Notes: generated from the letters alone by a model not told the origin. DNA of 64,000 bases from Lotus japonicus (GCF_012489685.1 NC_080044.1:70170732-70234731); one strand, 5' to 3'. Shown: positions 1-12,708, counted from the stretch's first letter. Numbers and translations are program-made.

Positions 1-1400
1 AAATCCCTAAAAAGATTTAAATTTTAAATTAAAATGTATAAATTTAAAATTAAAATCTTATTAACTAATTAACCCTAAATCTAATTAACCAAAAATCCCT
101 AAATCTAATTAACCCTAAATCCCTAAAAAGATTTTAATTTTAAATTTAAATGTTTAATTTTATTTTTTTAATTCATGTGTATTTAAAAAAAATAAAAAAA
201 GCCACGTGGAATAAATGACTAAGCAAAAATTGTGCCACGTAGGCTGGAAACACGAGTAGGGACTTATTCTGATTAAAAAACATTTTCCAGGGATTCGGAA
301 TCGAGAAAAAAAATTTCAGGGACTTATTTTCGTACGACAAACAATTTCAAAGACCTCCAAAATATTTGAGGCTTCATATTATTCCCCACCCTTATACAAG
401 GACCACATCATCACAACATGTACAATTTTCTCAATTCTGCATGGTCCACACTTTCACAAATATATCGCCTACCACAATTTTGCAGCTAACTAATTAATTG
501 TCACAATTATAGAAAAACAACTTTACTTTCATGAAGCTAACAAGTCTCTTCATAATTTTGACAATCATAGTTCATATAAAATTGAAATTTAAACAAAGTT
601 AACATACTTTGAAAATAATGTTCCGATGGCTCATCACCACCTAATCTTATTATTTATTCACCATTCAAATAACATATAGCGCGTTGTCAACGTGATGCAA
701 GTATACCCAGCTGCTAAAGAAGTTCCTAATCTCTTGATTACCTCACTATATGATGTTGTTTCAACTTCATACAGCGACGTTGTACTAGTTTTGTTTATTT
801 ATTTGTATCAGTAGAAAATTGTCACAACAAAAAGAAGAAAAGAAAACAGAATCTACCACAAGTACAAACAGGGACATGATGATCTATCTACAATTCTACA
901 CAAGTTATAATTTACTGATTCATTAAATCTCTAATTAAGTGTATTTGCCACAAACATTAATGAGGCCGGTTTCCCTGCTGTCTTGCACTTACTATAAAAT
1001 CACAATTGGATACATTTTACGTGTTGTCTGGTCAAACCCACTTAGCTGTACTCGCTTTAGGTGAGATTTTTAAATATTCCTTCAACAAATCATACTAGTA
1101 GTTGGTAGTAATTGTCTCATTATTGAACTGGTCTATTGATTCATCATTCATCAAAGGAACAAAATTCATCATTCTAGTATAAACAATTCAAATTAATCAC
1201 TAACTTCCTCCTCAGAAAATTCAAGAATAACAAATAAGATAAACAAAAAAAACTTAAGGATGTTCTTCCATGGAAGAACCATTACAATTGTACTCTCTTC
1301 TCATTTTGGAAAACTTTTATTGGTACTAGTATTTGACACACTAAGAATTCTTCAGCAAATAACTATATACATTTTACAGTATGATCTACATGTCTACTAA
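1..1400. other. AT-rich flank with transposon-end-like sequence
   Basis: No gene is visible. Positions 1-390 hold repeated blocks resembling 'ccctaaatctaattaa', two CCACGTGG/GCCACGT motifs near 200-240, and phrases of the type 'agggacttatt' and 'cagggac', which resemble the right end of a MULE-type or other repeat whose left part lies outside the window. The rest is AT-rich. A TTTATT at 1316-1321 reads AATAAA on the minus strand and may be the polyadenylation signal of the kinase gene that ends at 1543. Confidence 0.4.
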
Positions 1401-1542
1401 GCTATGTTTCCTTGCAATTCTGATGCAGTGGAGCCATTTCGGGTTTTAAATCACGGTGGTTGTGTTATGAAATTGTGGACAAGTGCAGATCGATGCGGTC
1501 ACAATTGCAGTTGCAATACCGTTGTGGGGACTTCAAAACCCT

Positions 1543-4143
1543 TTACGCTGCGGCCACAATTGCAGTTGCAGACTCAGATGAGTATGATCCACTTCTTGTG
1601 TCATTTTGGTGCACCTCATTCCATGTTCCAGCCACAATTGGAGTTGCGGACTCATGCGAGTGTGATCCACTTCTTCTGTCATTTTGGTGAGCCTCATGCC
1701 GTGCTGCGGACTCAGGTGAGTGTGATCCACTTCTTCTACAATTTTGGTGCACCTCATTCGGTGCTGGGGCCACAATTGCAGTTGCCGACTCAGGTGAGTG
1801 TGATCCACTTCTTCTTCTACCATTTTGGTGCACCTCATTCGGTGCTGCGGCCACAATTGCAGTTGCTGACTCAGGTGAGTGTGATCCACTTCTTTTGCCA
1901 TTTTGGTGCGCCTCATTTTGTGTTGCGGCCACAACAACAGTTGCGGACTCAGGTGAGCCTGACCCACTTCTTCTTTCACCATTTTGGTGCACCTCATTCC
2001 GTGACCGCGATCGTGAATCAGGTGATTTAAGTGGATGCTTCCGGCGATGGTGATTCCGGTGACCACTTTCCCTCTTCCTCTCCTTAGGTGTGTCACATTC
2101 TCTTGCATCTCTAGGTGTCACATTTCCATCAGAACTGTGCCTACGGCCATTGCTGAGATTGTTATTTCTATGATAGCCACCATTTTCTCTCTTCCTCTCC
2201 CTAGGTGTACTTTCACCCTCTTTTGCATCTTTCTGCTGTACTTCATTATTCTCAGCTGGAACCGTGTAAACAAAAGGACCAATTGGAATGTCATCAAAAT
2301 CCTGTAGAGGCTCAAGAGCCTTAACCACTGTGGTCATTGTTGGTCTATTCCTTGGCCTGTGGCTGAGGCATTGATAAGCTAATGCAGCTGCTTTTTTTGC
2401 ACCCATCTCAGAGTACTGTCCCTCTAATCTTGGATCCATTATTCTACTAAGTTTCCGTGAATCATTCAAAACTGGCCTGGCCCATTCCACTAGGTTTTGT
2501 TCTCTTGGTGGGCGTGCCTTGTCCACTGACCTTCTTCCTGTTAGAATCTCCAAGAGGACCACTCCAAAACTATACACATCACTCATTGCTGTCAAATGTC
2601 CTACATAAAGAAAAACGTTGAAAATTGAGTTAACATCACTCATTGTTTATCAAGACAACATTGAAAATTGAGTTGGCTGTGAATTGTAGAGTGCATTATT
2701 GGAAATTCTACTACAGTTTATTCTAAAGCCAGAATCAATTCTGGAAGAAAAGCTTATGTGAGTAGTTTCTTGATTTCAGAATTGATTCTGATTAAACAGA
2801 AATTGATTCAAACATTAATCATGTGTTATTGTTTATCGAAACAAATTTGAATTATTACCTGTCATGATGTATTCTGGTGCTGCATACCCTTGTGTGCCCA
2901 TAACTCTAGTGGAAACATGTGTGTCATCTCCTTCAGGACCATCTTTTGCCAACCCAAAATCAGAGAGCTTTGCATTGTGGTCCTGGAAGAATAAATCAAT
3001 AGGGAAAGTGAGTTAAACTAATTGATGAAGGAAAACATTCAATGAAAGTAGGTACATGTTTTGGATACAATAAAAATCCCAGTAGAAAACCACACTAAAG
3101 CTAAAATCAGAGTGGATAGAAGCAAAAGCTAATGAAAGTTGGTTTTGTCCACCATGATTTTAGCTCACAGTGATTTTCTACCTTGTATGCAAACACACTA
3201 GACAACATTAGAGGACAACAGAGAAATTAAAGTGGTACTTACAGAGTCTAACAAGATGTTTGAAGCTTTGAAATCCCTATAGATGACTGGTTTCTTTGCT
3301 TCATGTAGAAAAGCTAGACCCTTAGCAGCTCCAACAGCAATTTTCATTCTTGTTGACCATGGTAAAGAGGCTGAATATCCTGCAATTAATTCCCCATAAA
3401 AAAAATTAAGGCATAAAACAGAAAAAATTAATCTTTCAACACTAAGAAAAGTGGAAAAAATAGAATAAAATAGTCATGAATGTTATAACAAAAAAAAATC
3501 TTACTTCTAAATAGCTGATTCTCTAAGCTTCCTCTTGGTAAATACTCATACACCAGAAGCCTATGTTCTTCTTCACAGCAATATCCAATCAATTTCACAA
3601 GGTGTGGATGGGTAAGTTGACCCAGAAACACAACTTCAGTCTGTCATAATAATCAAAAGCAATTAGGCCAAACTCAATAACTCAAAAAAGCACTTAATAA
3701 AAGCACTTATTAACAAAAGGATCCAGCACAGAACAATTAAAGAAACTCACCAGCCACTCTTTATGACCCTGAGAGCCATCCAGATCCAAGAGCTTAACAG
3801 CCACAGGCTGAGCCATGAGACCAGGCCTGAGCTTATCATCAATGAACCCTTTATGCACAGGTCCAAACCCTCCTTCTCCAAGGAAGTTGCTGGAGGAGAA
3901 GCCCTGTGTGATGATCTTGAGCTCAGCTAGTGTGAAAACATGGAGGTTAGAACCTGCTAGAGAAATTGAGAGATCCTCATTGAATGCTGTGGCGCTTGGA
4001 AAACTCAAATCCGACATGGAAATCCTGTTGGAAGAACCGCCGGTCTTCGTAGCCACCACCGTCGCCGTCGCTGGCTTCGCCGGCGACGAGTACTCATCAC
4101 CTTTATAGCAACTGGGGAAGATCGATTTCCATGTGAATTTCAT
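1543..4143 (-). CDS. Receptor-like cytoplasmic kinase, RLCK VII (PBL13/RIPK-like), repeat tail
   Basis: Serine/threonine kinase gene with five exons: 4143-3751, 3640-3505, 3379-3243, 2982-2859 and 2600-1543. All four introns have GT..AG borders, and the spliced length is 1848 nt (615 residues plus TAA). The start is the first ATG, giving the N-terminus [14 protein letters not shown]. Visible kinase motifs are the glycine loop GEGGFGPV (about 89-96), VAVK (Lys117), YRDFKASN with catalytic Asp212, DFG (230-232) and APE (257-259). [12 protein letters not shown], further on, is typical of RLCK VII. After the kinase domain, a Ser/Arg/Glu-rich tail of about 250 residues ends in six copies of a roughly 25-residue repeat around [19 protein letters not shown]. 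From family knowledge these kinases act at the plasma membrane in immune signalling; Arabidopsis PBL13 is remembered as also having a repeated C-terminal tail. Orthology is inferred. No breaks are seen. Confidence 0.9.
1546..1998 (-). repeat. In-frame coding minisatellite in kinase exon 5
   Basis: Six tandem copies of a roughly 72-81 bp unit encode variants of NE(V/A)HQN(G/D)(R/K)[11 protein letters not shown](A/P)IVA. Unit lengths stay multiples of three, so the frame is preserved to the TAA at 1545-1543. Copies differ both by substitutions and by 2-6 residue length changes in the linker. Confidence 0.85.
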
Positions 4144-4274
4144 GTTGAGTTAAGAATTTCAGATCAAAATGCAAACTTGGTTTGATTCTCTATGATGGGT
4201 ACAATCTCATTTATGCTCAGTAACACAAAATGTTATTCTAGCTATATTCAAGGAAGGTAGGGAAATGAATGAGA

Positions 4275-4287
4275 TTATATATATATA
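4275..4287 (-). promoter_or_regulatory. Putative TATA box of the kinase gene
   Basis: A TATATATATA run on the minus strand lies about 135 bp upstream of the kinase ATG, a plausible distance for a TATA box plus short 5' UTR. AT-rich DNA makes chance occurrence possible. Confidence 0.4.
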
Positions 4288-4299
4288 AGGGGTTGGTTC

Positions 4300-5223
4300 A
4301 AGACTTTAGAGGGAGGGAAATTAAGAGTTGTAGCTAGCAGAAATCTTCAACTGCTAAGAATTTTGTTGAAACTTGAATGTTTCCTATGTATTTCTTCTTT
4401 TTGATTAGTTGTCTAGGTCCTTTAATACATGGAATAATGGAATTGTTCTTGTTATATAGAGAGGGTGATTTGGTTGTTGTTTTGGGAAGGATGAGAAGAC
4501 CATAATATGATGTTAATTAAATATTTGCCAAAGTCTAATATGTTGGGTTAATTGAAAATGACAGGGCTACCCCTCCTTGACTTTGTAGCACTATTATGGT
4601 AATAAATTTGGAAAAGTGGTTCATTTTATAACGTTTGATATTGGGATAGCACCTTCCAGTGCACTTCCTTTTCATCTTCTAAAAGGTAAAGCTTCCCTCA
4701 GAATAAAACCCAAATTTGGTCCTAGTTTCACATTTGAACTATTTTTTTAGTTGTAGGGTTCTAGTAAATATAAACATAAAATTACTTTAATCGTTGCAGT
4801 CCATTAATATTTTGACATGTATCTAAAGAAATTTGTTTATAACACGTGATAAAATATTATTGAATTGCCTAAATTTATGGTAAATTTACCCCCACATTTA
4901 CTTGCTTTAATTTGACAACCCCTTATTTTTTTAAATTTGTTTGGTTTGTTTCAATTTATTTATCATTTATAGAGTTAATAAGATATGCTCCTTTCAACTT
5001 TATTGGATCTGGTTTGGCTGATTTTGGTTACATTGCTAAATACTACGAGGTGTTGTGTTAGTTGTGGCCTCTTGTGCTCCGATCCATGTGATTTCTCTCG
5101 TGGTAACGGATGTGTTGACTTGTAGATAGACAACATCTCTTGCTTTAATCTTTGTTTCTGTCAAGTCTGTTTGAAAATTGGTTGTTTACAACTTTTTGAG
5201 TTTTGGAGAAGTGCTTCTCTTGG
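4300..5223. other. Intergenic, nothing recognised
   Basis: AT-rich sequence upstream of the kinase gene. No convincing reading frame, RNA gene or repeat boundary was found. Confidence 0.5.
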
Positions 5224-5232
5224 TTTTTCTTA
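5224..5232. repeat. 9-bp TSD, left copy (MULE 1)
   Basis: TTTTTCTTA directly abuts the left TIR; the identical right copy is at 6824-6832. Confidence 0.85.
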
Positions 5233-6823
5233 GGGTTAATGGTCAAATTGGTCCCTGTGTTTGTAGTGACTTTTGATTTTAGTCCCTCCTCGGAAAAAAC
5301 TTGCTGATATCTCCCTGCAATTGCAAACATTTTGGTTTTCATCCTCGCCGGAGGGCGGAACTCCGGCGAGGCTCCAAATGGCACGCTTACGTGTTAAAAA
5401 TATCCTATGTGGATTTTTTATTTTTAATAATTACACCTCAAATTTATAAATTAAAAAAAAAGAAATTAAAAAAAAACAAGAAACCCTAAAGTCAATTTTA
5501 CCCCAAAATCAAAACTAAAAAAAACTTAATTATTAAATTAATCATATTCATCATCTTCACCTTCATCCACTTCATCTTCAAACCTACACACTTCTGGATT
5601 TTTCCAGCAAAAGACTAAATATCCTCTTCATCTTCACCATCCACCTCCAAAATCTAGATTTTCAACATCAAACCCCCCACAAACACCAAAACCCAGAACA
5701 CAACCCTAAATCCCCAATTTTCAAAACCCACAAAATCCCCTCTTCATCGGTGACTTCTCGCGCCTGCTACTTCCTCGCTGAAACTGCGTCTTCTCCGGCG
5801 TGCTTCCTTTTCTCCCCTTCATTCGAAACCTCAACCTTTTGCGATGGATCTGAGAAATAGAGTGAGAGGAAGATTGGTTTGGTGGTGTCACGGGTGCTCG
5901 CGATCGAAGTAGGGAGGCGGTGAACGATTCCGGCGCGGTGGCTCCATTGGAGGTGCGGTGGCGAGGTTACATGGGCAAGCAAGGTGGTGGTCGCGGTGGT
6001 CCTAGATTTGTAGGTTCGATGGAGGCTGATGGGTCTGGATGAAGGGGGAAAATCGTGATGTGGAGGTAGTCAGGTAGGTTTTGAAACATTGTGCATTGGA
6101 CGGTGTTTCTTTTGATGAAAGTCTACATGGCTGCTCCATTTGTCTCTTTAATTCACGATTTGGGGGTTGAATTTGAAATTTGGAGTATTGTTTTTTTTTA
6201 AAACAGAAATAGTGTGGTTGTTAACTTGTTATTATTGTTATCGTGAACCCTTTTGTTATTATGAGGAAGCTGATTCCTTAGCAAAAAGTGGCTGCAACAG
6301 AGTGCCTCCACTTTGGGTTTGCGTTTCAGATTTGAATGAAGGGACTGTGTTACATGAGGAAGACTTTGGATCTATAATTGGAGATGGATGGTGAAGATGA
6401 AGAGGATAGGGTTTTGGTGAAAAAATCCAGAAGTGGGTAGGTTTGAAGATGAAGTGGATGAAGGGGCATGTGAAGGTGAACTCAGAAGAGGATGAATATG
6501 ATTAAATTTATAATTAAGTTTTTTTTTTTCAGTTTTGATTTTGGGGGAAATTGATTTTAGGGTTTAATGAGGGGTATTTTGGGTTTTGTGTTTTTTATTT
6601 TTTTAATTTGTAAATCTGAGGTGTAATTATTAAAAATAATAAAAATTCCACATAGGACCTTTTTAACACGTAAGCGTGCCATTTGGAGCCTCGTCGGAGC
6701 TCTGTCCTCCAGTGAGGACGAAAACCAAAATGCTTGTAACTGCAGGGAGATATCGGCTTTTTCTAGGGAGGGACTAAAATAAAAAATCAGTATAAACGCA
6801 GGGACCAATTTGACCATTAAGCC
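5233..6823. mobile_element. Non-autonomous Mutator-like element with long TIRs
   Basis: A 1591-bp element with long terminal inverted repeats. The left end begins GGGTTAATGGTCAAATTGG and the right end, reversed, begins GGCTTAATGGTCAAATTGG. The similarity continues for roughly 400 bp inward (5233 to about 5640 against 6823 to about 6410). It is flanked by a perfect 9-bp target-site duplication TTTTTCTTA at 5224-5232 and 6824-6832, the Mutator superfamily signature. The interior (about 5640-6410) has no transposase; it is more GC-rich and may hold captured host sequence, which I cannot identify. Confidence 0.9.
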
Positions 6824-6915
6824 TTTTTCTTATCTTGGTATCATTGTTCGTAATTTTTGGGACCTTTCATCTTGTTCAAACTATGTTTATTTTTTTTTGT
6901 TCGTAAGTGTGATAA

Positions 6916-7432
6916 GGTCCATGGTGGCGGTTTTGGGCCGGTGGTGTTGAGGTTGGCGGCGGTAGTTCTGGTTTTTGGGTTTAGGTGGTTTTGACTTCGT
7001 TTAGATTTCGTTGTCCGGTATGCTGGTCTGGCCAAATCAGCAGCGCGCCTATTCCCGTGGGAAGGTGTTTATGCTTTCGCTCTCTAGTCGATGTCTCGTC
7101 CTGATTTGTGTCCCCTCCAATGGCGAGATGAACTATATTTTGTTGGGTTATGGGGCTTATGCTTCGCGGTCCCCGGCAGTTGCTCCTTCTACGTTTAGCT
7201 GTTTGGTACTTGTTTCAAGGTAGAATCCTTATCGATGTTGCTTGGGGTTTATCCTGCAATTTGTGCAAGTGTTTATTAGGTGTTGTGTTTCATATGTTCT
7301 ACCTCTGGATGCACCAAAACAATTTGATTTTAGGCTTGCTTATGTATTATTGGAGAGGATTATGCTCACTTTATTGAGTGGTGTGTGTATTACCGATCAT
7401 TCATCTAATATAAACTTTTGTTTTTAAAAAAA
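6916..7432 (+). mobile_element. 5'-truncated LINE 3' end
   Basis: A relatively GC-rich segment of about 517 bp ends in a short poly(A) run at 7426-7434 and is flanked by an 11-bp direct repeat AAGTGTGATAA (6905-6915 and 7433-7443). A poly(A) tail plus a variable-length TSD is the hallmark of target-primed reverse transcription. No reverse transcriptase coding remains; only 3' UTR-like sequence is present, so the LINE assignment comes from structure alone. Confidence 0.7.
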
Positions 7433-7443
7433 AAGTGTGATAA

Positions 7444-9055
7444 TAGTGTCATTGATTTTCTTGTTAAAAGGATTGAAAACTTCCAACAACTTGATTTGGG
7501 TAGAGGAGGTTCTTCTAGCCTTAGTTCTTTGATCGATCATAATGTAATGATTACATTTTCCAAGTTAAGATATGAATTACATTATCCAAGTTTAATTTTA
7601 ACGTCTCCATTAAATAAAATGAAAAAATGTTGATAAAGTGATATAGGATAATAAGTTAAGTAAATTTATATATATATATATATTTATATTTTTTTATGGT
7701 TTTGTGTAATGTGTTAAACATTAATTATTTTGAACTATATATATCAGCAAATCATCTGTAAAAACTCAAAAAATAATGATATTGAAAAAAGGTCAAAGTT
7801 TTTGAAATTTTAATCTAAGATACTGAGCAGACCCTAACACTCGTTTTGTTCCAAAACATATTGTGCTTAGCATGCCCCTACCCTTTCTTCTTTTGCTTTT
7901 TCTTGTTTGCGCGTTTTAGCTGACTTTTTTCTTTCTCTAGACACAACTTGTTATTTGTTTGTGTGCTATCTAAAAGTCCAAAATTCAAACGAGACACAAA
8001 ACTCCATTTCGTTACACATTTACACACACACACACATATATATATATGGATATCAAATATAGACATATAGTTAGATGGCAATTCAATTATAAACAATGTG
8101 AAATAAATCGTTTAGCTTTTTTCAGGTAGAAAATGAGATTTCATTAAGTAAAAAGTGAGAACATACAAATAATTATGGAATTAAACACAACCCAACCAAC
8201 ATGACTTAGGAAGCTGTTTAGCTAAATTAAGAAACTAATGAGTAGACAACCGTGTTGTTGTTGGAACGCCTAATGTGAATTTGATCTCATGTGAGTGCTG
8301 TCATTTAATATTAGGTACAACAAGGAGATGTGGTCTTGCTTTGGAAGCTGTTGACCATTATAGAATGTGATTTGGTCAAAATGTGGAGAGGGTGTTTCTT
8401 GAACACGCCAATTTTTTTGCCCATCTAAGAGGCAGAGGTTCTGCAAATTTAAGTATTGCATAACAGTATCGACACCATCATAAAAATAAGGGTATGAAAG
8501 TGGTTATTAGTGTAATGATGTGGTATTTTATGTTTTCGTTTCAGGGTCAACATCTGCTCATGGAGGAAGGGTTAGCTACTCGATTTGCGATGAAATCCAT
8601 CAACATATGCTCAAATTTGTTATGGTCTAATGGATTTGGTGGATTCATTTGTTTGCCACCTCAAATTTGCCATTTGCTCTCGACTTAACCACTAATTATC
8701 TTTTACAGCCTCCAAACTTCCTCAGTTGATGAAGGATTGAAGGGTTAGATGATAAAAACAACTCCATAGAATAACAAGAAAGAATTGCCACTATTTGATA
8801 TGGATTTCTATACCAAAAGCCATTTTCATCTTTTACCCTTCATTGTCTTGTCTCCATATAATGTCTCTTCCACCTTTTTTGTTTTTTTTTGTTACACTTA
8901 GAAAGTATGTTTCTTCCACCTTTAAGTTTCCACCTTAAGTTTTGTTTATAAATATATAACCGTACATAAATTAGTACATAACTTTAAATTGAATATTGAA
9001 AAATATTTATTTCTCAATTTTTTTTTCAAGATTATTATCTTCATATTTGAGCAAC
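7444..9055. other. Intergenic AT-rich DNA with microsatellites
   Basis: No supported gene. It holds a (TA)n tract near 7668-7682 and a CA/TA tract near 8020-8047. Reading frames here are short and have no recognisable motif. Confidence 0.5.
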
Positions 9056-9060
9056 CAAGT

Positions 9061-9150
9061 GTAAGTGCAAAACAATTGGTAGCCAGTTAAGCTCATTAAG
9101 CATTTAGTCCAGTGTTCGATCCCTGAGCGGTGCAGATGGAAAAACACGGA
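9061..9150 (+). mobile_element. Possible tRNA-derived SINE head
   Basis: A TGGTAGCCAGTTAAGC stretch (A-box-like) is followed about 35 nt later by GTTCGATCC, which fits the RNA polymerase III B-box consensus. No clear TSD or tail was found, so this is only a candidate. Confidence 0.35.
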
Positions 9151-9612
9151 CATGTTTATAAGTTTTTACACTTTTCCTATAATCAATTATATCATTAGTT
9201 TTTTTTTAAGTTTTTTTATAAGATTAAGACATAAGTCAAGCCAAATGACACTTATAAATTAAGGGACTCAAATCCTAGAGACTAGAAAGCGATGCACATA
9301 ACAACACAAATACATATTACATACCAAACTAGCATGATGCTCTAAACCTAAAAAAAGAGAGGGAAAACAACAAAAAGAACACCAAACAATACGCCAATGA
9401 AATCCAAAATGTATAACGCATATCAAATGCTACAAGTTCCCTCGCTAACTCTAATTTTAGCTCATTTTGTCTTGATAGAGATAAATTAGTGTTGCGTAGC
9501 TCTGCTTGTATATCTCATGGTACCAAACTTTTAATTGTGTCATTCCCCTCCAAACTTCCTACGCAAATACGATCAAAGGCCAATGGTTCTAATAGCTAAC
9601 ACTTTATTAAAA

Positions 9613-10083
9613 TCAAGCTTCAGGAGGCATAGAAGCCAAAATATCCTGAGTCACCAATAGAGTCGCAAAATTCAGAACTTCCTCCACCCACACTGCATCC
9701 GTACAAGTGGAAGAGTTCCTAGCAAACCGATCCGCTAAAGCATTACCAGGGCATCTAACAAAGGAAAAAGAAAAAACATCAAAACCATAACTTAAAGTGC
9801 GACATTCACTAACAACAGTAGCAAAAAACAAAACACCATTGTTGCTTGTCCTCCACCAGTTAAACAGTTGCAAGCAGTCGGTCTCAAAAGCCAAGTTCTA
9901 TAGCAAGCTGTAATGCCCATCGGAAGCAACCTGCTTCCGCCAACAAAGGTGAGAGAGTTGCTACCGGGTACGCCGTAGCCACTGCCAAAACTTCTCCCTC
10001 AAAATTTCGCACCACCATCCCATGTCCCGCTGGTTTTCCGTCAACAAAAGATGCATCAATATTCACCTTCACTATGCCTCGTG
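9613..10083 (-). pseudogene. RNase H-like domain relic (RVT_3 type)
   Basis: Two minus-strand reading frames (10072-9884 and 9894-9613) together give one RNase H-like domain broken by a frameshift near 9890. Visible catalytic-type residues lie in VNIDAS (first Asp), LLAEAG (Glu), ETDC (second Asp) and NALADRFAR (last Asp region). Such domains end the ORF2 of plant LINEs and also occur as free-standing gene fragments. Neither a start codon in good context nor a reverse transcriptase is nearby, so I read it as a LINE relic. Poly(T) stretches near 9199-9220 could be its poly(A) tail on this strand. Confidence 0.65.
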
Positions 10084-10087
10084 GTGG

Positions 10088-12000
10088 TTCTAATAGCTAA
10101 CATAGCCATATGATAACTTGATGGGAAGCAAAGGGGATCAACTAATGAAAGAAGGTCCAAGAAATGAAAATGGTCAAGGTTAGACAACCTAAATTATTTT
10201 GGCCCAAAAAGGAAACACACTTAATTTTGCTAAAATAAAGTAATGGATCAAACCAACTGGATTATTAAGACTTACGCTCTTAGCCCAGAAAAAAAGTTCA
10301 TTAGTCTCACCAAGCCTAGTACATTAATATGCTTCCATGATCCCAATCTGGGTCAACCAAAACACAAGGTTTTATTCAACCAGCCTCTTTTCTTGGCATC
10401 TTCTAGTCTTATTCTGGGCCAGGCCCGTTTATGAATGAAACCATGGCTTTTGTCGAGAGAGTAAAGAGACTCAATGAAACACCACTCTTTGGCCCAAAAA
10501 AAAAGTAAAGAGACTTAATTTTCACAATTTAAAAATGTATGAATGCAAATTGTTTGAAAAAAAAATGTATGAATTAAAATTGTTTGTTTATAGTATTAAG
10601 GAATTAAATTACACGATCATAATAGATCAGAGACTAAAAATACAATTAAGTCTTGAGAAAAATGATAGACCACAATAAGTCTTATTTTCAAATAAAGAGT
10701 TAAATTTAGTATATGAAAACGTTGTTGGTGTCTTTTTTTTTTGAACTCGGTGTCTTTGATCATCTTTTATGAGCAATTGCAATCTCTATATATATTTACC
10801 CAAATTTCTTTTGATTTAGAATTCAGTAAGTTTAGAGGCTCTATCAATGATTAAAGAAAAATCAAGGTTAAAAGTTAAAACCTTTGTCTTTTTTCCCCAT
10901 ATACTTCACTTTAGGCTTGACGCATCCTAAAATATAAAATAAAATAAACCTTCAAAAACTTGTCTGATGGAAGCTTCCCATAACAGAATTAAGTATATAA
11001 TTGGTGAAAAATAGATTAAAAAAAATAAGAGGCCATGATTCAGAATTTCAGATATCGTTCTTGCATGTTCTCGCATACAAACAAAGAGGTAAGGCAAACA
11101 ATCGAGAATCTCTCCTTATCTTATGCTGGGAGATGAAGTAAAGGAATTAAAGTTGTCGCTATTGTAGAATGTAGAGGAATTGCATTCAGTAGAAGATTGA
11201 AACACGCAACTTAATATAGTAACAAAAAAATAGTGGATAAAAAATTTCAGCTTAGCTTTCCTACCATTTTTCCTCTCAGCACGATGATTGAATAGAGTGT
11301 TCTGCTTTCTGAAATCTGAAGGAACTTGCGATTTTTTCATTCATGTAGTGAGTGTTGTTGTTTGTAAACAGAGTAGTAGGTAAAGAATTTGGTATTTACA
11401 GTGAAAATGAATAACTGTATTTGGGGAAAAAAATATGTAAGAGAGGACAATGTCTTTCTTGTTTTCTTGTACGTATCATTTTCATGATTATAAGTGATGA
11501 CATACTTTTTGAGTTCCCTTTTCCACAATTTTGTTGAAATTATTTTGCTTGTAACAAAATTATGGACCACGAAAAATTGAAAGATGATCTATTGAAATTT
11601 GAAAGTGTTAATAAAAAATGATTTGTTAATACATATTCAGTGACAGACCTTGGTGTGAACAGGGTTATGCTCCCCTAAACATTTTGAAAAATCTTATAAA
11701 ACTATGTTTAGATATAATTTTGTGTTTATTTACAATCATATAAATATATAACAATGCGATTATATTATTAATTATTACTGCGTCTCAACGGAAAGTCCAA
11801 TTTTGAATCTTGGAGTTAGAGGGTTCGATATCTAATGAGGAATTGTTTTTCTATTAACTATAGTAAGGTAATTCTTCTGTCCCGTGATCGATTCCTGACG
11901 AGTACAATTTATCTTTTCGATGCACAAAAAAAAAGATAATTCTTGTACGTTATTTTAATTTTTGACCAACCTAAGCTTGTGCTAATGTAGGAATTTCAAA
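10088..12000. other. Intergenic, nothing recognised
   Basis: AT-rich DNA with only short frames lacking motifs. A GGTTCGATAT at about 11821 resembles a B box but has no matching A box that I can place with confidence. Confidence 0.45.
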
Positions 12001-12216
12001 ATTTGCTTTCTCCATTTCTCTTTAAATATTTCAATTCTTCTATGTTAGTTTTTGCCTTTGGCAATTATTGGTTTCTCTCTCTTTTTTGGTTGCTTTGGTT
12101 TTCCATTTTATATGTTAACACGGGTATCTATATACCAACAAGGTCTAACACAACTTATTTACATCATCAAATCCTCTCCAGGGGTAAGGGCTATAGCTTG
12201 TTTCCAATATTTAGCA

Positions 12217-12219
<3 letters not shown>

Positions 12220-12267
<48 letters not shown>
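12220..12267. repeat. (AT)n microsatellite
   Basis: About 24 uninterrupted AT dinucleotides, followed by three copies of AGAAAT. It lies next to the organelle-derived insertion. Confidence 0.95.
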
Positions 12268-12271
<4 letters not shown>

Positions 12272-12273
<2 letters not shown>

Positions 12274-12708
12274 GAAATAGAAAGACTAGAAACAACATCA
12301 AGTTGGTAGAAACAAATAAAGCAGTACTCCCCACAACTCCGATCCAGAATATGGCCCCATCCACCATCAAACGTATTCTCCCCCTAGATCCCGAAATAGC
12401 GACATGGACTAAATGTCTTGTCCAATCGAATCGCTTTTTCGAGAAATATGAGACATCTAAGTCATACAAGAGAATAGCTAATAATAATTAGGACTCATAA
12501 CAAAAATCCATAATCCATTCACGGGAAAAGCTTTTCCCCAGAAAGCTCTAATTTCTTTTTAACGTACAATTAGATGGGGTAATCGGACCGCGTATTCAGG
12601 TTCAATACGTTGTTGCATCCCCGCAGATATTTCTCTTTCTAACCATACAATTGCTTATATAAGATGAAATTCTAGATGAATTCAATCTATTAATATAATA
12701 CTTCTGTT
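12272..12708. other. Probable further organelle-derived sequence, unidentified
   Basis: Compared with neighbouring nuclear DNA this stretch is less AT-extreme and carries coding-like blocks, for example a minus-strand frame reading KRFDWTRHLVHVAISGSRGR. It directly precedes the atpA fragment, so it may be another shuffled organelle piece. I could not name the source gene. Confidence 0.35.

Noticed and set aside
1404..2108. Plus-strand and other minus-strand frames opposite the kinase tail
   Set aside because: They are out-of-frame readings of the coding minisatellite, whose multiple-of-three unit keeps several frames open.
12003..12491. A 162-codon plus-strand frame across the (AT)n tract
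   Set aside because: It is held open by the IYIYIY microsatellite reading; the flanks look organelle-derived and no domain is visible.
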